Source of the DNA: Cerrena zonata | Taxonomy: Eukaryota > Basidiomycota > Agaricomycetes > Polyporales > Cerrenaceae | NCBI GenBank assembly: GCA_038087015.1 | Contig: JASBNA010000006.1 | Coordinates: 1,888,744-1,952,743 of the forward strand | DNA: 64,000 nucleotides | Direction of reading: 5' to 3' | Shown: positions 40,094 to 52,631 of the stretch, piece after piece | How positions within the stretch are numbered: the stretch's first letter is position 1 | How the letters are laid out: the number at the start of each line of letters is the position of its first letter | Made by a program: the position numbers and the translations under genes | Notes under the pieces: generated by a model | Told to the model about the DNA's origin: nothing | What the model saw: the letters and a program-made list of their open reading frames with translations, nothing else | Database searches by the model: none

Positions 40094-42793
40094 TCACATG
40101 ATGGGGCAAATAGCAGAGCAACACTTCGACCAAAAGCTTTGAACAACTTCGTCATCCAGAGCCTTGATGACTCCGCCGCTCCGTTTGATAGTGATAGTAT
40201 AGACGGCTTCACCAGTCGTCGGTGCAGGATACCACCATTTGAGGACCTGACCATCGACTGCCCATCGGCCGTCGGATGTAGAAACATCCAATGCCAGTGG
40301 GACGGAAACAGTTGAACGATGTGAAAATGACAGACGCCATGGGCGTGGACCCGCAGGTAATTCTAATTCAGCAGCAGTTTCGTGGATTGTATCGGATGAC
40401 GAGACTTGAGATTCAGAAGAGCTCTTGGGCAAGTCATCGTCCGATTGTGAGTCGCCAACAAAGCGAGCAACGACTTCGTCAGTGGCATAATGTACCAAGG
40501 GTACATAGATTTCAGTTGCCAGTTCTTCGTCGTCGTCATTATCTAGTGTTGACGAAGAATCTGAAGCGACTCCACCGCGTTCGAGACCCTCTGGAATGGG
40601 CTTATCTTCTGGACGTACACGAATGGTAAGCTTGAACTCGGTTTTGGTGATATCGAACTGAATGTCGGTTGGTACACCGATAGTGACCATAGGATAAGGA
40701 CGACAGAAGGCCTTGTAAGCCCTGGCACCGTCAGTGAGGAAGTCGTAGGCGTTCGTCCACTGTGATAGCGGATTGAGGGGAGTGGGTTGTATTGTGGATA
40801 ATGAAAGAGACGATGTTGCAGCCGAATCAGCTTTCTTTAGCAAACGAGCTGTCGATGCATCGCTATTCTCCATCCTATAACCTTCCTTCTTCCGAAGATC
40901 ATCAGGACTCCAGATACTCAGATCCTCCATGTTCCAACCATCACCCCAAGCATGCGAGTTATCGGGGCAGTACGTCCACATGGTATAGTTGAGTACATTA
41001 GGCCCGTCACAAGCATTCATACTCGCATCAAGAGCTTTCTGTTGATTGGAGTAATCACCTTTATACTTCCCGTCATCAGTCCATCCGTACGACTTCTTAT
41101 CGTCCATATCGTATGGGATCCCGATCTCGCCAATGAGCGTAGGGTAAGTACCAAGAATCTTCGCATCGTTCTTCAACTCGCCCAACTGCTCCTGTAGACA
41201 TTTTCGAATAGCCTTCTCCCCAATCCTGACAGCGGGGAGGCTCGATTTGTATTTCCCACGTAAGACGCCAAGTGCATCGGCATTGAACCAATACCAATGA
41301 CGGTTGACGAGCGTAAGACCATCGTAGTAATGTGTAGAGTGACAACACCGCCCCTTCAAGTCGGTTTCGCCAATGGGAGGAGGGGGAGCAAAAACAGGTG
41401 GTGCAACAAAGAGAATAGCTTCTGGGTGTGCTTGGCGTACCCGCTTGGCAAATGCTTGCCAGTGCGGTCTCCAGTAATCTTCAAGGAACACTACCTCCCT
41501 ATCCGTATCGTTCGGACTTGTCTTGAAGTAGTCCGGTACGATGACATATCCGGATTGGACATCCCAGAGCCCGTGTTGAGCCCAGATACAGGTACCCAGT
41601 TTCCAGCCTGGGTCCCGCTTCCAGCCCCACTTGGGGTGAACCCCGTCAAATTCTACTGAGGGGTCTAACCAGAGTTTCTTGCCTTTGGGATCTACGGTCA
41701 CTGTCTTTCCCTTCTTGGGACCAAAGGCACTGAACGACCAGGTGTCGACATCTTGGGCTCTTCCCATCCCGAGCTGGAAAGATTGTATGGGAGTTGGGAA
41801 GGTGCCCTTTTTCAGCGTTGAAGTCTGTTCGGTAGGGTATACATTCAGGTTTTCATAGCCGCAGAAACCCTCGTAAGGTTCATTAAGACTATCCCAGCCG
41901 ATAACGCAGTCTTCAAGAAGATCACCAGCCTCTCGTATCCGGTCTGCAAGCAATCCCATTGCTTCGATGTAATGTGATTGTAAATAGTCTTGAATGTTGA
42001 CACCGTCGATGATACATTTCGGCGCGAAATCTCGGCCGGCGAAGAACAGCGTAAAGACTGTTTGAACAGCCAAGCGTCCGTAATTCGTACTCCAAATCAT
42101 AGCGGGAAGCTCTGCTGGGTTCGGCTTTTCAGGGTCGGGGTATTCTGAGTGGATGACGGCAGCATTTGTGACTGTGATGTTACGTGGGTTGAAGCCGCAA
42201 GCGGGCAGAGTCCAGTAGGGAGCTCCCGAACCACCGCTGAACCTTGACCACTGTAACGCTTGTTAGGACAAAAGTCGTTGCCAGGACTAACATAGACTTA
42301 CAGTGTCTTGGTGGGGATCCATAAGTATCCGGAATCCGTATTCCTTGCACTTTCGAAGGACGCGGATGGTGTAGTCGATGAATTCGTAGTCGTATTTCCC
42401 CCTGTAACAATGTAGTTCATGAACTGCACGCGGAAGACAAAATATGAACGAGACTTACGGTCCTGCATGTTCCAATGCTTCCCATGTAACCACATATCGA
42501 AGAAAGTTGAATCCCCAACCCTTCAGTCGAGATAAGTGAATATCTGCAGACCCGTCATCGAGGTTTAATGGTCGTCCGACGAAGCTCTCTCCACCATTCT
42601 CAGCGCTCTCCCAGAAATCGTCAAGCACTTGTGACTGGTGGTCTAAAGGAGCTTTCGTTGAGCCAGACAAGTTGACTCCTCGCAAGAGTACAGTTCTTCC
42701 AGCATTGTCGACGAAGTTGGTTTCGATAGTGTGAAGGAAGCCGGGGCAGACTGGATTACCGGTAGCAGGTGATATGGAAGGTACTTTGGGCAT
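40094..42793 (-). CDS. GH5 family steryl-beta-glucosidase / glucosylceramidase-like enzyme (EGCrP2 type)
   Basis: Four exons, ATG 42793 ([20 protein letters not shown]), roughly 840 residues. The N-terminal beta strand is [19 protein letters not shown]. Exon 3 has [10 protein letters not shown]. The GH5 acid/base glutamate lies in [15 protein letters not shown] and the nucleophile in [13 protein letters not shown]. The C-terminal 250 residues form a beta-sandwich-like module ([36 protein letters not shown]). This length and layout match fungal EGCrP1/EGCrP2 enzymes; the second, in Cryptococcus, removes glucose from ergosteryl-glucoside. There is no signal peptide, which fits an intracellular or lipid-associated enzyme. 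Confidence 0.85.
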
Positions 42794-43548
42794 GACACGT
42801 CGTGTGAAGGGCTTTATTGGTGTCGTTAAAGATTAGTGAGGAATGGAATGAGGATTGATGACGCCGATTGATAGACCAGCACTGCCAGTCTCGACGAGGA
42901 GAGAGAGAGAAGGAGGAGGAGGGCAAAGTGGTGCCATGCTTGTCCTATAATCTTCTCTTAACCGAACGGCCCGGAAGCTGTGAGCCCGCGCATATGGCAA
43001 GTCTGCAAATACTATATCTGAGCCTCAGACCATCACCGACCAGACGAGTTCATCTCTAGAAGTACAAACACTGAAGACCTCGAATGTCGAGGAGCTTATG
43101 GAGGAAGGTAAGTGTGCGTTGTAGTATGAACTCTGAATTCATTCTAACGGACGTCTAGGCGCCAGGCCGGAACTGTCATAATAGGCTCTTTCAAATTCAT
43201 CGGACTTTTTGAGAATGCTGATTGAAGTCTGAGCGTATATTCTATCGTTTCGTCATCGAGCAACGATGAAAAACTCACTATAAGAGTGAAGTGCTATTTA
43301 TCACTTATATTAAGCACAAATCCCTCCGCCACTCGACACATTGACCGGTTTGACAATCATAACACCTAATGACAATACCTTGCCGAGTTTGACCTGGGGC
43401 TGAAGTATAAGTATCGCGTACGCGTGACGCGCCCTTCACTCAACATAACTTTCGTGTCATACCATTCCAGTTTTCTCCAACAACAAGCTCAAAGGACTTT
43501 CTTTTGCTCCATTTATTTCCGTCTTCCGACATCATTCTTGGCTTCTCA
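42794..43548. other. Gap between GH5 and the WPGY-family gene
   Basis: Divergent promoter space. No supported frame; purine-rich GAGAGAGAGAAGG stretch near 42900. Confidence 0.4.
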
Positions 43549-44388
43549 ATGTTCGAAATCCATTCTCCCCAACCCCTGTACACTAGCACTAGCCACTTCG
43601 AGGCATATGTGCCGAAGAATATCTTTAGCTTGCCTCGAGCCAGAACAGAACGGACTGCGTGCCCCCCTGCTACTCCCGCGCGAAACACCAAGACGACCCA
43701 CTTGCAAACCCCACGGTCAGAGAGAAGGAAACACACCGTGTGCACTGGTGTCGTCGGTGGCACTCCTAAATCACAGAACAGCTCTCATACTCCGAAGAAG
43801 AGTTATCGATCAACTGCAGGCGGTACCGACTCTATTCTTGTCTACCCTTCAAATACTACACGTTCCGATAACTATTGTTCGTTCTGTTCGTCTACGCAAT
43901 TTGGCGTTACTGGGGTCAACATTGGAGAATACCTCAGTAAACGGGATAAACCGATCGGACCTGCTATTCCTGTGGACCTCTTCAATCAAATGGATATGAA
44001 TGAGTTGATTACTATCACGTTCAAGGTATGTCGTGATCCTTTCCGAGTCTTGAATGATACTATGATACTCATGGAGTCGGATGATAGTGGCCTGGATATA
44101 AAACAATAGTCCGGCAAGTCGAAGTCCAATTCGTGCATGATCGTGGCCTTCTCTTCCATGCTCTCGTCATGCTAGTACAAGAGCTAACCAATGAAGAATA
44201 TAATGTCAGTATTTCGTCGCAAACCTCTCTCATTACTACTTGGCTGACTAGGCTTACAGAATCGCAATATCACTCTTGGCGAAAACTGGAGAATTGGTCC
44301 TGGGGGTATATCATTCGATAAAATATGGATCAAAGGTTTCGACAAGACGCAACAAGGCTGGATTCCTTGGTTGGAGCTTGCAACTTGA
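43549..44388 (+). CDS. Unrecognised 'WPGY' family protein, copy 1
   Basis: Exon 1 from ATG 43549 (MFEIHSPQPLYTSTSHFE), with a basic, S/T-rich middle (TPRSERRKHTV) and a later block FGVTGVNIGEYLSKRD...MDMNELITITFK. Exon 2 begins WPGYKTIVRQVEVQFV. Exon 3 ends RIGPGGISFDKIWIKGFDK...WIPWLELAT. The order (V-N/I-x-G-x-x-L near the N-part, W-P-G-Y after an intron, G-I-S-F-D-K-[IL]-W before the end) is shared with 54227-55596 and in part with 52632-53498. No known domain is recognised. The middle half is disordered in all copies. Confidence 0.6.
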
Positions 44389-44851
44389 TGATGTCGCCTG
44401 TTATCATTCTGCATTACACTTGTTATTTATAATTTGACTACTACATTGTGGCCCAACGATTACATTCATTAATGTATATGAACGACTCGATTTACAGGAC
44501 CAACTCGTTATGAATAGTTTCTTGGCGGAAAATAAGTAAAATATATATGGTGTTTCTTATCTGCGTTAACAGTTCTACTACGTACTAATACTTGGTGAGG
44601 TTCAAGTCAGGACTCGTCGGCGGAACTTCAACTTGAAGTTGGGTAAATTCATAATCGCTCAGGAACGATGCTCTTGCCAAGCAGATGCAAATAACGCCGG
44701 AATAACTATACTCAAAAGTGGGGATGATATCGTGTCCGTTGACTAGGAGGTCTTATCTTCGTTCACAACCACGCCCATTACTTGAAACGAGTTAACAAAA
44801 TCATTTGAATTATTATACACTTTGTTGTTCTATCACTTGCAAAGCCGAATT
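44389..44851. other. Gap between convergent genes
   Basis: AT-rich 3' flanks of the WPGY copy 1 gene and the DUF6535 gene; nothing else seen. Confidence 0.45.
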
Positions 44852-47082
44852 TTACAACACACTACTTTGAACTATCCGCTGACGAGCCCCCTCCTGCTTA
44901 TCTGCAGCTGCATCCAAAGCTTCTATCAACTCCTCGTCAACGAACTCAGGTACATGGTGCTGAAGGTACCTCAGAATGTTCATCGACCAAGTGGGTGTCC
45001 GACGAGCCCATGGCATCGGTTTGTCTGTCACTAGATCATTACGAATGGCAGCAGCAAACCTGGATTGCAAATCGAGGAAGTCTTCTCCGTAGGTCCAGAT
45101 ATCTGGTACTGGTACTTGGTCGACGAGGGAAAGGACGATCATACATAGTTTGATAGGTTCCACAGAACGGTTGTCTAGTAAATCACCAGTAGAGATGATA
45201 GACTCGTTGTCGGCGTCGTTGTTTGTATCTGGGGCGTCGTCGATGATATATCTATCCAAAAGCTGATGTGCAGCTGTTAAGATGTTGGGTAGGACTGTCG
45301 ACTTCGGCGTGAATATCCTCCATAGATGAATGTATGAATCAGAACTCACATTCGGTATAAGGCACCTGAGGAGCGGGGTTGTATGACGGGTGTTTACACA
45401 GAGCTTCCAGCACACCACGAGCCGTAACAGCACTGAGTCCCAACAAATGGCAAAACAACTCCCTGACGTTCTCTTGCTCCACAAACAAGAAATCAGCAGC
45501 GATAACGAAGAAGACCGCTTCCGCGATCTCAGCAGTCCATTCCGACGGGCCAAATTCACCATGGAACGACATCACCCGATCAACCTCCTGATTGATCAAG
45601 TCCACCATCGTTCGTTGTAAACACAGAGTACCAGCTCTCGACATTTGTCCCATCGTACTCCAGTGTAACGGAAGGTCTTCCAAAGTGGTCAAAGTGATGT
45701 CACAGCGGTAAGAAATGATCTGGCGAATACAGGGAAGGGCATCGACCAGTTCAGCGTCCCTTAGACATTCCCCTACTGGTTCCAAGAAGTCATCATCGAG
45801 GAAAAGGGCGTCAGCGGATGCGAGGTATGGCATGTCGTACGAAACGTCTCCACGAACTTCCTTTTCTTCACGAGGACCTGTGACATCGACGAGATAAACA
45901 ACTGAGGCGTTATACCACTTCGACAAAGAACGAGAGATCCTGTGCGAAGCGGACTGGATAAAAGTGCACGATGATGAGAAGGAAGGGATGGCTTTGGAGC
46001 ATGCAGCAGGTATAGCACGTGTGATACGAGACACAGGCTGTAAGAGACGAACGGGCCCATAAAGTAGGCAGTTCAAGCCAACGACTAGAACAGGTCGTAT
46101 TCTCTGCATGGCCCCTTTCAACATCCGGCTCTTGTACGGACACTGCGAAGAAAAAGCGGATGCAACATTGGCGGTGATAAATATTGCTGCCCAGGCCAGG
46201 ATGAGACTGCTAACGATCCAACCTATGGTCGGGTTAAGTTCACGCAGGAACTCGCTCAGTCCAATAAAGAACAATACGAGGGCTACCTGCACTAAAAGAG
46301 GAAGTGCTGCGGCGATCTCGAAAACCCGCCATCTGATCAGTCCTTCATATCGAAACTGACGTATTCGGACGTGGGCGCGAGGGGACAAACTGTCATGGGA
46401 CATGTACTCATGCAACCACTGTTTGACGAGAATCCCGAGCGAAGCAGTAACAAGACTGCAGATTAGGCTACAGAACCAGAGTCCGTTAATTCTGACCATC
46501 GAAGGATTTGGTTTGAAAGCCGGGAGTGCCGATATGCTAGGTATCGTCGCATTCACAAATCCCGGGGACAAGGTGAAGCTTGTGAGCTGCTGTGAGATCT
46601 GCAGGAGCAAGCGCGACGATACATCTCCGGAATCTTCTTCTAGTTTTTGATATGACTCGATAACGAATGCAGTGAGTACTGCGGAAAACAAACCAGCCTG
46701 TTACCCAAGTAGGTCAATCTAAGATGTAGAATGTAAACCAAATACGGGGGGACGCTCACGAATACGAGAAGGGTGTCTATATCTTCTTTGACAACCTTGA
46801 TTTTGTGATCGTCGTATTCTCGTAGTACCTTGGACACCTTGGACCACCCTTCGCGGCTATTTGGAGGTGACTCGGGGGGTTCCCAGTCACTAGTGAGCTC
46901 ATCCTAGAAGATCAGATCTTAGTTATCTCGATGTATATGTGGATCCTGTCTAAACTGACATCAAAATCTTCTTCTTGAAGGGTCATACTCGGTGACAGCG
47001 GATCCGGGTCTTCCTGTTCAACTCCATATTTGCGATCGCTGATCAGGGGCGGACTCGGAGAGCCTCTCCTCAAATCTTCCAT
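44852..47082 (-). CDS. DUF6535 membrane protein
   Basis: ATG at 47082 (MEDLRRGSPSPPLISDRKYG), several exons. The motif VLREYDDHKIKVVKEDIDTLLVF is followed by the first membrane helix (AGLFSAVLTAFVIESY). Helices follow around WFCSLICSLVTASLGILVK, LPLLVQVALVLFFIGL and IVSSLILAWAAIFITAN. This order is the DUF6535 signature of Agaricomycetes. A long soluble C-terminal region follows with helical repeats (LQRTMVDLINQEVDRVMSF), ending ARQRIVQSSVL at 44852. Function is unknown; these proteins are numerous in mushroom genomes. Splices near 46690-46740 and 45320 were judged by eye. Confidence 0.85.
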
Positions 47083-47742
47083 AAATTGCTCTTGGAGACG
47101 TACGGCCGACGCGCCAAATCCTCTGTACGAGCTCCTATGTCGACCAGCGTGCCTTGACTGAACAAACGTTCGACTCGGAGGGCGACATTTCGCTGGGATC
47201 TTTGCACGCTGATAAGTCTTTGAATGCCGGACTTCATCATGAAAAACGAAACCCTTACCGGAATGAGGTTAGGCCCCAGCGTTTTGTCTGACATTCTTGA
47301 CTGATATCCTAGGACGAGTCAAGTTGATCTAGGGACGGGGGGAAGAATGACAGATCTGGTCAGCGCAACAGCCCCCACATACACTATTTGAACGGACACA
47401 CTGATATTGAGCGTCATGTCTTGGCTGTGTGTGTAACCTGTAGTCTGCGGCAATAAGGCTGTCCTGGAATTTGGAAAGTGTTCGAAGAAAGAACGAAGCG
47501 GACCGTCGGCTAATGATACTCACTCACCGCTAAATTCCGTCTCTCGTGCCTGTGGCACGAGTTGCTTGGATGCATAAATATTGACTCTCTGGCTTCGATC
47601 TGTCTCTAGGTATCTATCATGTGTACCATGTGCATTCGCGGACACACGTTCGATAGAAATACAGAAAGTTAAATATCACGACGATGTGGTTCTTGTCTTT
47701 ATCCCTCTAAGAGCTGGACGCTGCGGTTCAAGGGTAAGGACA
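47083..47742. other. Gap upstream of the histidine acid phosphatase gene
   Basis: A divergent intergenic space of 660 bp. A 74-codon minus frame (47070-47294) overlaps the DUF6535 first exon in another frame and was not accepted. Confidence 0.4.
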
Positions 47743-49564
47743 ATGGTTGCTCTCGTTGCTCTCGTGTTGTTGGCTACTTCTGTTACGTTGAGCAATGCCT
47801 CTCCTTGGGAGCTAGATCCTCTTCGATGGGCAGGCGGTACTAGTATCTATTTCACAGGCGAGCTGCTCATTTATGCCATGTCGATCATAACTCATGCAAT
47901 TCACTATGGCCAGGTCCTGACGTCAACAATGTCCCTTATGAAGTTCCTGAGGGATGTGTTGTTGATACTGCGGCCTTCGTTTCCAGGCATGGGGCTCGGT
48001 TCCCAGACCCTGGCTCATACCAAGGTTGGGTCACCCTCGCGTCGAAGGTGAATTCACAGTTAGTTTACATGGAAATGATATTTTATGGTTCTTCTTATTT
48101 CTAGATCCACAACGCAAGCTTTACCGTCAGTAGAGAAGGGTCTGACCTGGATTTCATCAAAACTTGGCAACCCGTCGTGAGACACCCAACGGAAGACGTA
48201 GCTAAGCTCAACTTGCTAGGCTACCAGGAACTGTGAGCAATATATATCTCATCGTGAATGGTGCCGAAAGCTAATCCAATGTTAGATATGACATGGGTGT
48301 TGGATACCGTTATCGTTACCCCGATTTTTATACCCCTAATACACCCTTCGTTCTTTGGTCCAACCTCTACTCAGCCTCACCTCGCGTAGTTGACTCTGCA
48401 AGGTAAACTTGCTCAGCCTTCTTGACGTTGCCCAATGACTCAACGATCTCTATAGGTTGTTTACTCGAGGCTATATGGGACCCAACTCTACTATGGGTTC
48501 TATCTACGTCCTGAACTCCAAGGATCCCCTTGCTATTGCTAACTCGCTTGGACCCTCGGATGCTTGCCCTACCTATGCCGATACCGAAGGTGGAAATTCC
48601 ACTGCTACATGGAATGGCATATACCTCCCTCCTATCACCAAACGTATCAATAGTTTACTCAAAGGAAATCTCAATTTTACAACCTCGGACGTCTCGATCT
48701 TCCCTACCCTCTGTACATATGAGACAGCTATCACTGGAAAGCGCAGCCAGTGGTGTAATGTCTTTTCGGATTCGGAATTGCGCGACTTTGAATACGCTCA
48801 GGATCTGCGATACTACTACGGTCATGGTACGTTTCAGCATATCTTGCTGCGGTCTCGTTACATTGAAGATAAAATTATTTGTCGCTATCATACAGGTCCC
48901 GGTTCTCTCAAGAACAGCACGATGATGCTTCCTGTACTCAATGCCATCGTCAAGAGTTTCCAGAATGGTCCGAATAAGACTTACACCAACAGTGATGGTA
49001 CCACTTTCGTACCCCCACCCCTTCTTGCTATGTTCGCCAACGACGGTCAAATCAACCAACTGGTTTCCCAAACTGGTGTTTTCGACGATGAATCTCCTCT
49101 TCCCAGTACCTATCGGCCCAAGAACCAGGTATGTACATATAATCACTTACCTCGACACTACTATACTAATGAGCTATTATTTTAAAGCGTTATTTGTCCA
49201 ATCGTTTCGTGACGATGAAGGGTACGGTTGGCTTCGAGAGGCTGACATGCTCTAACCAGCAGTATATGCGCATTACTCTCAACGATGCCGTCTATCGTGA
49301 GATCTCATTTCGCCCCTATCACATGTGTGTTTTATCTGACGTTTACTTCGTTTTATAGCTGTTCCATCCTGCAAGTCTGGACCAGGAGCCTCGTGTCCGT
49401 TGAGCCAGTATGCGTCGCTCATCGCTAAGAAGAACCAAGCTGCGGGGTCTCTTGTTGAGGTTTGCAAGATCAATGCCACTCAGAGAACTATTTCAGAGAA
49501 AACGAATACTGCAACCTTCTTGTTCGATCTGGCCCTTCCATTTGCACAGGTGGTCAAACCCTAA
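47743..49564 (+). CDS. Secreted histidine acid phosphatase (phytase-like, clade 2)
   Basis: ATG 47743 begins a signal peptide (MVALVALVLLATSVTLSNAS). After an intron comes NNVPYEVPEGCVVDTAAFV and the catalytic SRHGARFPD. Further segments are LLGYQELYDMGVGYRYRYPD, LFTRGYMGPNSTMGS and FEYAQDLRYYYGHG. The family's second catalytic site, usually H-D, reads MFANDGQINQL here. It continues via GTVGFERLTC to QVVKP and TAA 49562-49564, across about nine exons. Several N-x-S/T sites fit secretion. It probably releases phosphate from organic esters at acidic pH. The N-D variant occurs in some fungal relatives, from memory, and may alter the proton donor. Confidence 0.85.
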
Positions 49565-50008
49565 TTTACGTCATACATGTACAGTACCGGTTGCCGGTCT
49601 ACACGCTCCTTTATTTCACAAGAATAATTTACTTCATATCTGATAATGCAGGTTACGCATTGCTCACTTCGACAACACACGGGTTGGGGGACTGGCCCAC
49701 TCGGCTCCTCATCAACCTTTCCAATCTCAAAAAACACTCAAGTAATATCTCGGAGAGATTGCCCTCTTCTCTCGATACGAGTTGTGACAGCGAGTGATAT
49801 GTATTGCCCCATTTCTGTGAAATCAGACAGCACCCCCACACACGGAATACAATGTAGTAGGTCGCTCATGCATACAGGACGTGTAATACGCCTATTGTAA
49901 CGTAGAAATTAGGATAGATTGTGTATGTGATATAGTACACGAAAATCATGACGGGGCTACGTTCCTTCCAGTAAGTGTCCTTGGGCCCGACTTGGTAGTG
50001 GATTTGTT
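49565..50008. other. Intergenic after acid phosphatase
   Basis: 3' flanking DNA of the phosphatase gene and of the small gene that follows. Short frames only. Confidence 0.4.
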
Positions 50009-50389
50009 TCAGAAAGTCGGAAGAGTTAAGTTAGTCTGCCGAGTATCTGGTTCGTGAGCTTCAGTGATCCTTGGAGGTATACTTCTTTGCCCTGTCAGTA
50101 ACAACTAACCAGACGCGTGAGATCGAAAACATGAAGAAAGATAACTATACTTACATCCTTGCAATTGTTCCTTCTTCTGTTCGGGTGTCTCCATATTAAC
50201 GATATTGTCTATGAGAGTGATACCGTCAATTTTCTCGTTGACTAGTTGGTCCCAGATGTCCTCGGCTTCGGTAGAGGGCATATCGGTGATTGCAGTCACT
50301 AGTTCGGCCACAGAGTCATGAGTGAGGCGATCATGGAGTGCTCCTGTGATAACAGCCTTGATGTCGGAATAGTGCGTGAGAGAAGTCAT
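50009..50389 (-). CDS. Small helical protein (about 100 residues)
   Basis: ATG 50389 (MTSLTHYSDIKAVITGALHD). The frame runs through TDMPSTEAEDIWDQLVNEK to KKEQLQG, then a GTAAGT intron of about 70 bp to a short exon ending NLTLPTF at 50009. The opening is highly helical and acidic, with no signal peptide or metal motif. It is probably a real cytosolic protein of unknown function. The second exon is inferred from splice signals. Confidence 0.5.
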
Positions 50390-51279
50390 TGAGACTGAAG
50401 TGAAGCTTTGAAGAGGAGGGTTGTCCAAAGTGATGTTTCAGTGAGAGATGGTAGGAAGAGAGTGCGAACGTACTCAGTGGTGGCAATGTTGGGTTTATAT
50501 ACGACCAATGAGTGGCACAAAGACAAAGAAAAGCGGAGAAATGGTATTTGAAGGTCGGGAAAGCATGGTCCCCATCGTCGTGCGCCACATCGATTCCTTC
50601 TTTGAGCTAATATATCAAAGGGTGGTCAATGGCACAAATAAATGAAGTCTTACAGCGTAAATTATGTTTAGAGTTCGGGATTATGCACAGATGCCAACCT
50701 TTGACCAGACGCGGGATCCTGTATGTCATACTTATATGTGCTATTGTCAGTAATAATTGGTTTGAGATTACGAGCTGAACAAAGACCATTTACCACTAGG
50801 CTCGGTTACAGCCTCTACCCAGGACGAAGACAATCGTTCACCCTGCCGCCGAGCCCCAGACGGACCTTCTCTCGATGATATCTATTATTCCCAAGCTTTC
50901 GTTGTAGAAAGACATCGCATTAGGTATTTACCTTTACAAAAGATGGAGACATTTAGAGACGATATACAGTCCAACCAGATAGTGACTCAATAATTCAATA
51001 AACATGAATGTCAGGGCTTGAGTACGGGCGGCAATCAAATGGACACGTGCGTAAGGCTCAAAATGGTAAGAAAGAGAGGGCCTCGGGCCTTCGTACGAAT
51101 CGGATTAGAAAATACTATCTCAAATTCCTTTCTCAATACCATCAATACTCAGAAGATAAATTGTTTACACCCTGGCATGCTAGAGACACGGTATTTACGT
51201 AAGTCATACATTGAGGAGGCCAAGGACTGTATATGAGATTTGGAAAAAAGGGGTTCGCATCACTATCCTGAGCACAATT
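50390..51279. other. Gap with no supported gene
   Basis: Small frames on both strands lack splice-compatible partners. No repeat seen. Confidence 0.35.
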
Positions 51280-51770
51280 CTAGAGACCAGGATACACTGG
51301 ACCGCCAGGTGCAACGTACGTCTAGAATAAAATGAGTCGAGATCGACAAAAGCGTTGTATTGAATACTTACCTGATCGACAGCATCTTCTTGATATGGGT
51401 CGAAGTGGATACCTAGGTCCGTTAGGGAGTACGCCCCGGGGAATGCGATATTGTTGAACGCTCGATTACATCAGTTCAATGTTTTCGAGCAGGAATGAGG
51501 TATTCAACTCACCCCGAGGGACTCTTCGTCCCAGACCTGGTCATACATACACGAGGGGCTGCCTATGGATCTGTACCATGAAACACAGATTATATATAAG
51601 ACGCGTGATAGTGTAGACAACGTATTTTTTTGCAGATCTTTTGAGACATCCCATGCAGGAATATACTGGTCGCCTGTCTTTATTTGTGTGACATAGCCAT
51701 ATGCAACCACAGAGTGCACTAGGGTCAGGATGATAATAGCACCGACAAGAAATAGGCCTGTAGCTCGGGA
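51280..51770 (-). pseudogene. Degenerate AA9 (LPMO)-like gene fragment
   Basis: The 5' part encodes a hydrophobic leader (TGLFLVGAIIILTLVHSVVA) directly followed by YGYVTQIKTGDQYIPAWDV. This resembles the mature start of AA9 oxygenases, which begin H-G-Y-V, with histidine 1 replaced by tyrosine (TAT for CAT/CAC). Near the 3' end, two exons joined by a GTAAGT intron encode AFPGAYSLTDLGIHFDPY and TYVAPGGPVYPGL, the typical AA9 C-terminal 'FPGAY-x-x-T-D-x-G-I' ending, then a stop at 51280. The 150-residue catalytic middle, including the second histidine and buried tyrosine, is missing. No ATG precedes the leader in frame. This is probably a deletion-damaged gene. The AA9 assignment rests only on short end motifs. 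Confidence 0.5.
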
Positions 51771-52631
51771 CCTGGGCTATCGTAAGAACAAGTAATTTGT
51801 CCAGTATAATTGAACCACTAGTTGAGGTATTTATCATGATGGACCTCCTAGAATTGGGTCGATTCTTCGCGTTGCCAGGCCTTCGTTAAACAGCCTCAGG
51901 TGAAGTCTTGACCACTGTATTGCGATGTCGAATTCTGCAAGTGAAGTCACGGTTGGCCCGACCATCTGACCGAACTTGTAGGCCTAAATGTCGGAAGCGG
52001 TTCAGATAGAAAGGGTCGTGTCATGAACGTGCTTAAGCATACCGTTAAGATCCGTCAGCCTAAATATCAGCGTACAAGACATCCTTGCCACAGAAAGAGT
52101 ATGAGCCCCTGATAACGTTGTTGCTTGGCGTTTCTTTGTTAGGGTTCGCTGGTGTACATGACAGAAACACGGGGTAAGTTACCGTACTCGGATCCATATA
52201 TACACATATGGGGAATCACGAAAGCACTGTCATGGTTGACGTTGGCATGTATGAGATCGATAGATTGATATCACTACATGCTACGGACCTCCTCGTTCAG
52301 AGTCCATGGCTCTCGCTGAGATCTCCGGACTCTGCCCATGATGGATTGATGTGAAGAAAGTTCATCGAGCGGTAGACTATTGCACACGAGTTACCGGCCG
52401 TACTGAGCTTGAAAGGAACGAGGTCTATTACCGGTAGTCACTGATGGGCGCCGTTGTAGAAGGTTGTGCTATCGAGCGTAGAAATTGATTGATCTATCAT
52501 TCCTGGAGGGATGGTAGATTGTGATCTTATAGTATGAGTCGAGAACATAGATAGAGGCATAGAGAGATCAGCGATTCGTTGTGAGGGGTTCATGCATAGA
52601 AGAAAGGACCCTCAGTCTAGAAGTTCAGAGC
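51771..52631. other. Gap with no supported gene
   Basis: No frame over 60 codons with plausible composition; nothing seen. Confidence 0.35.
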
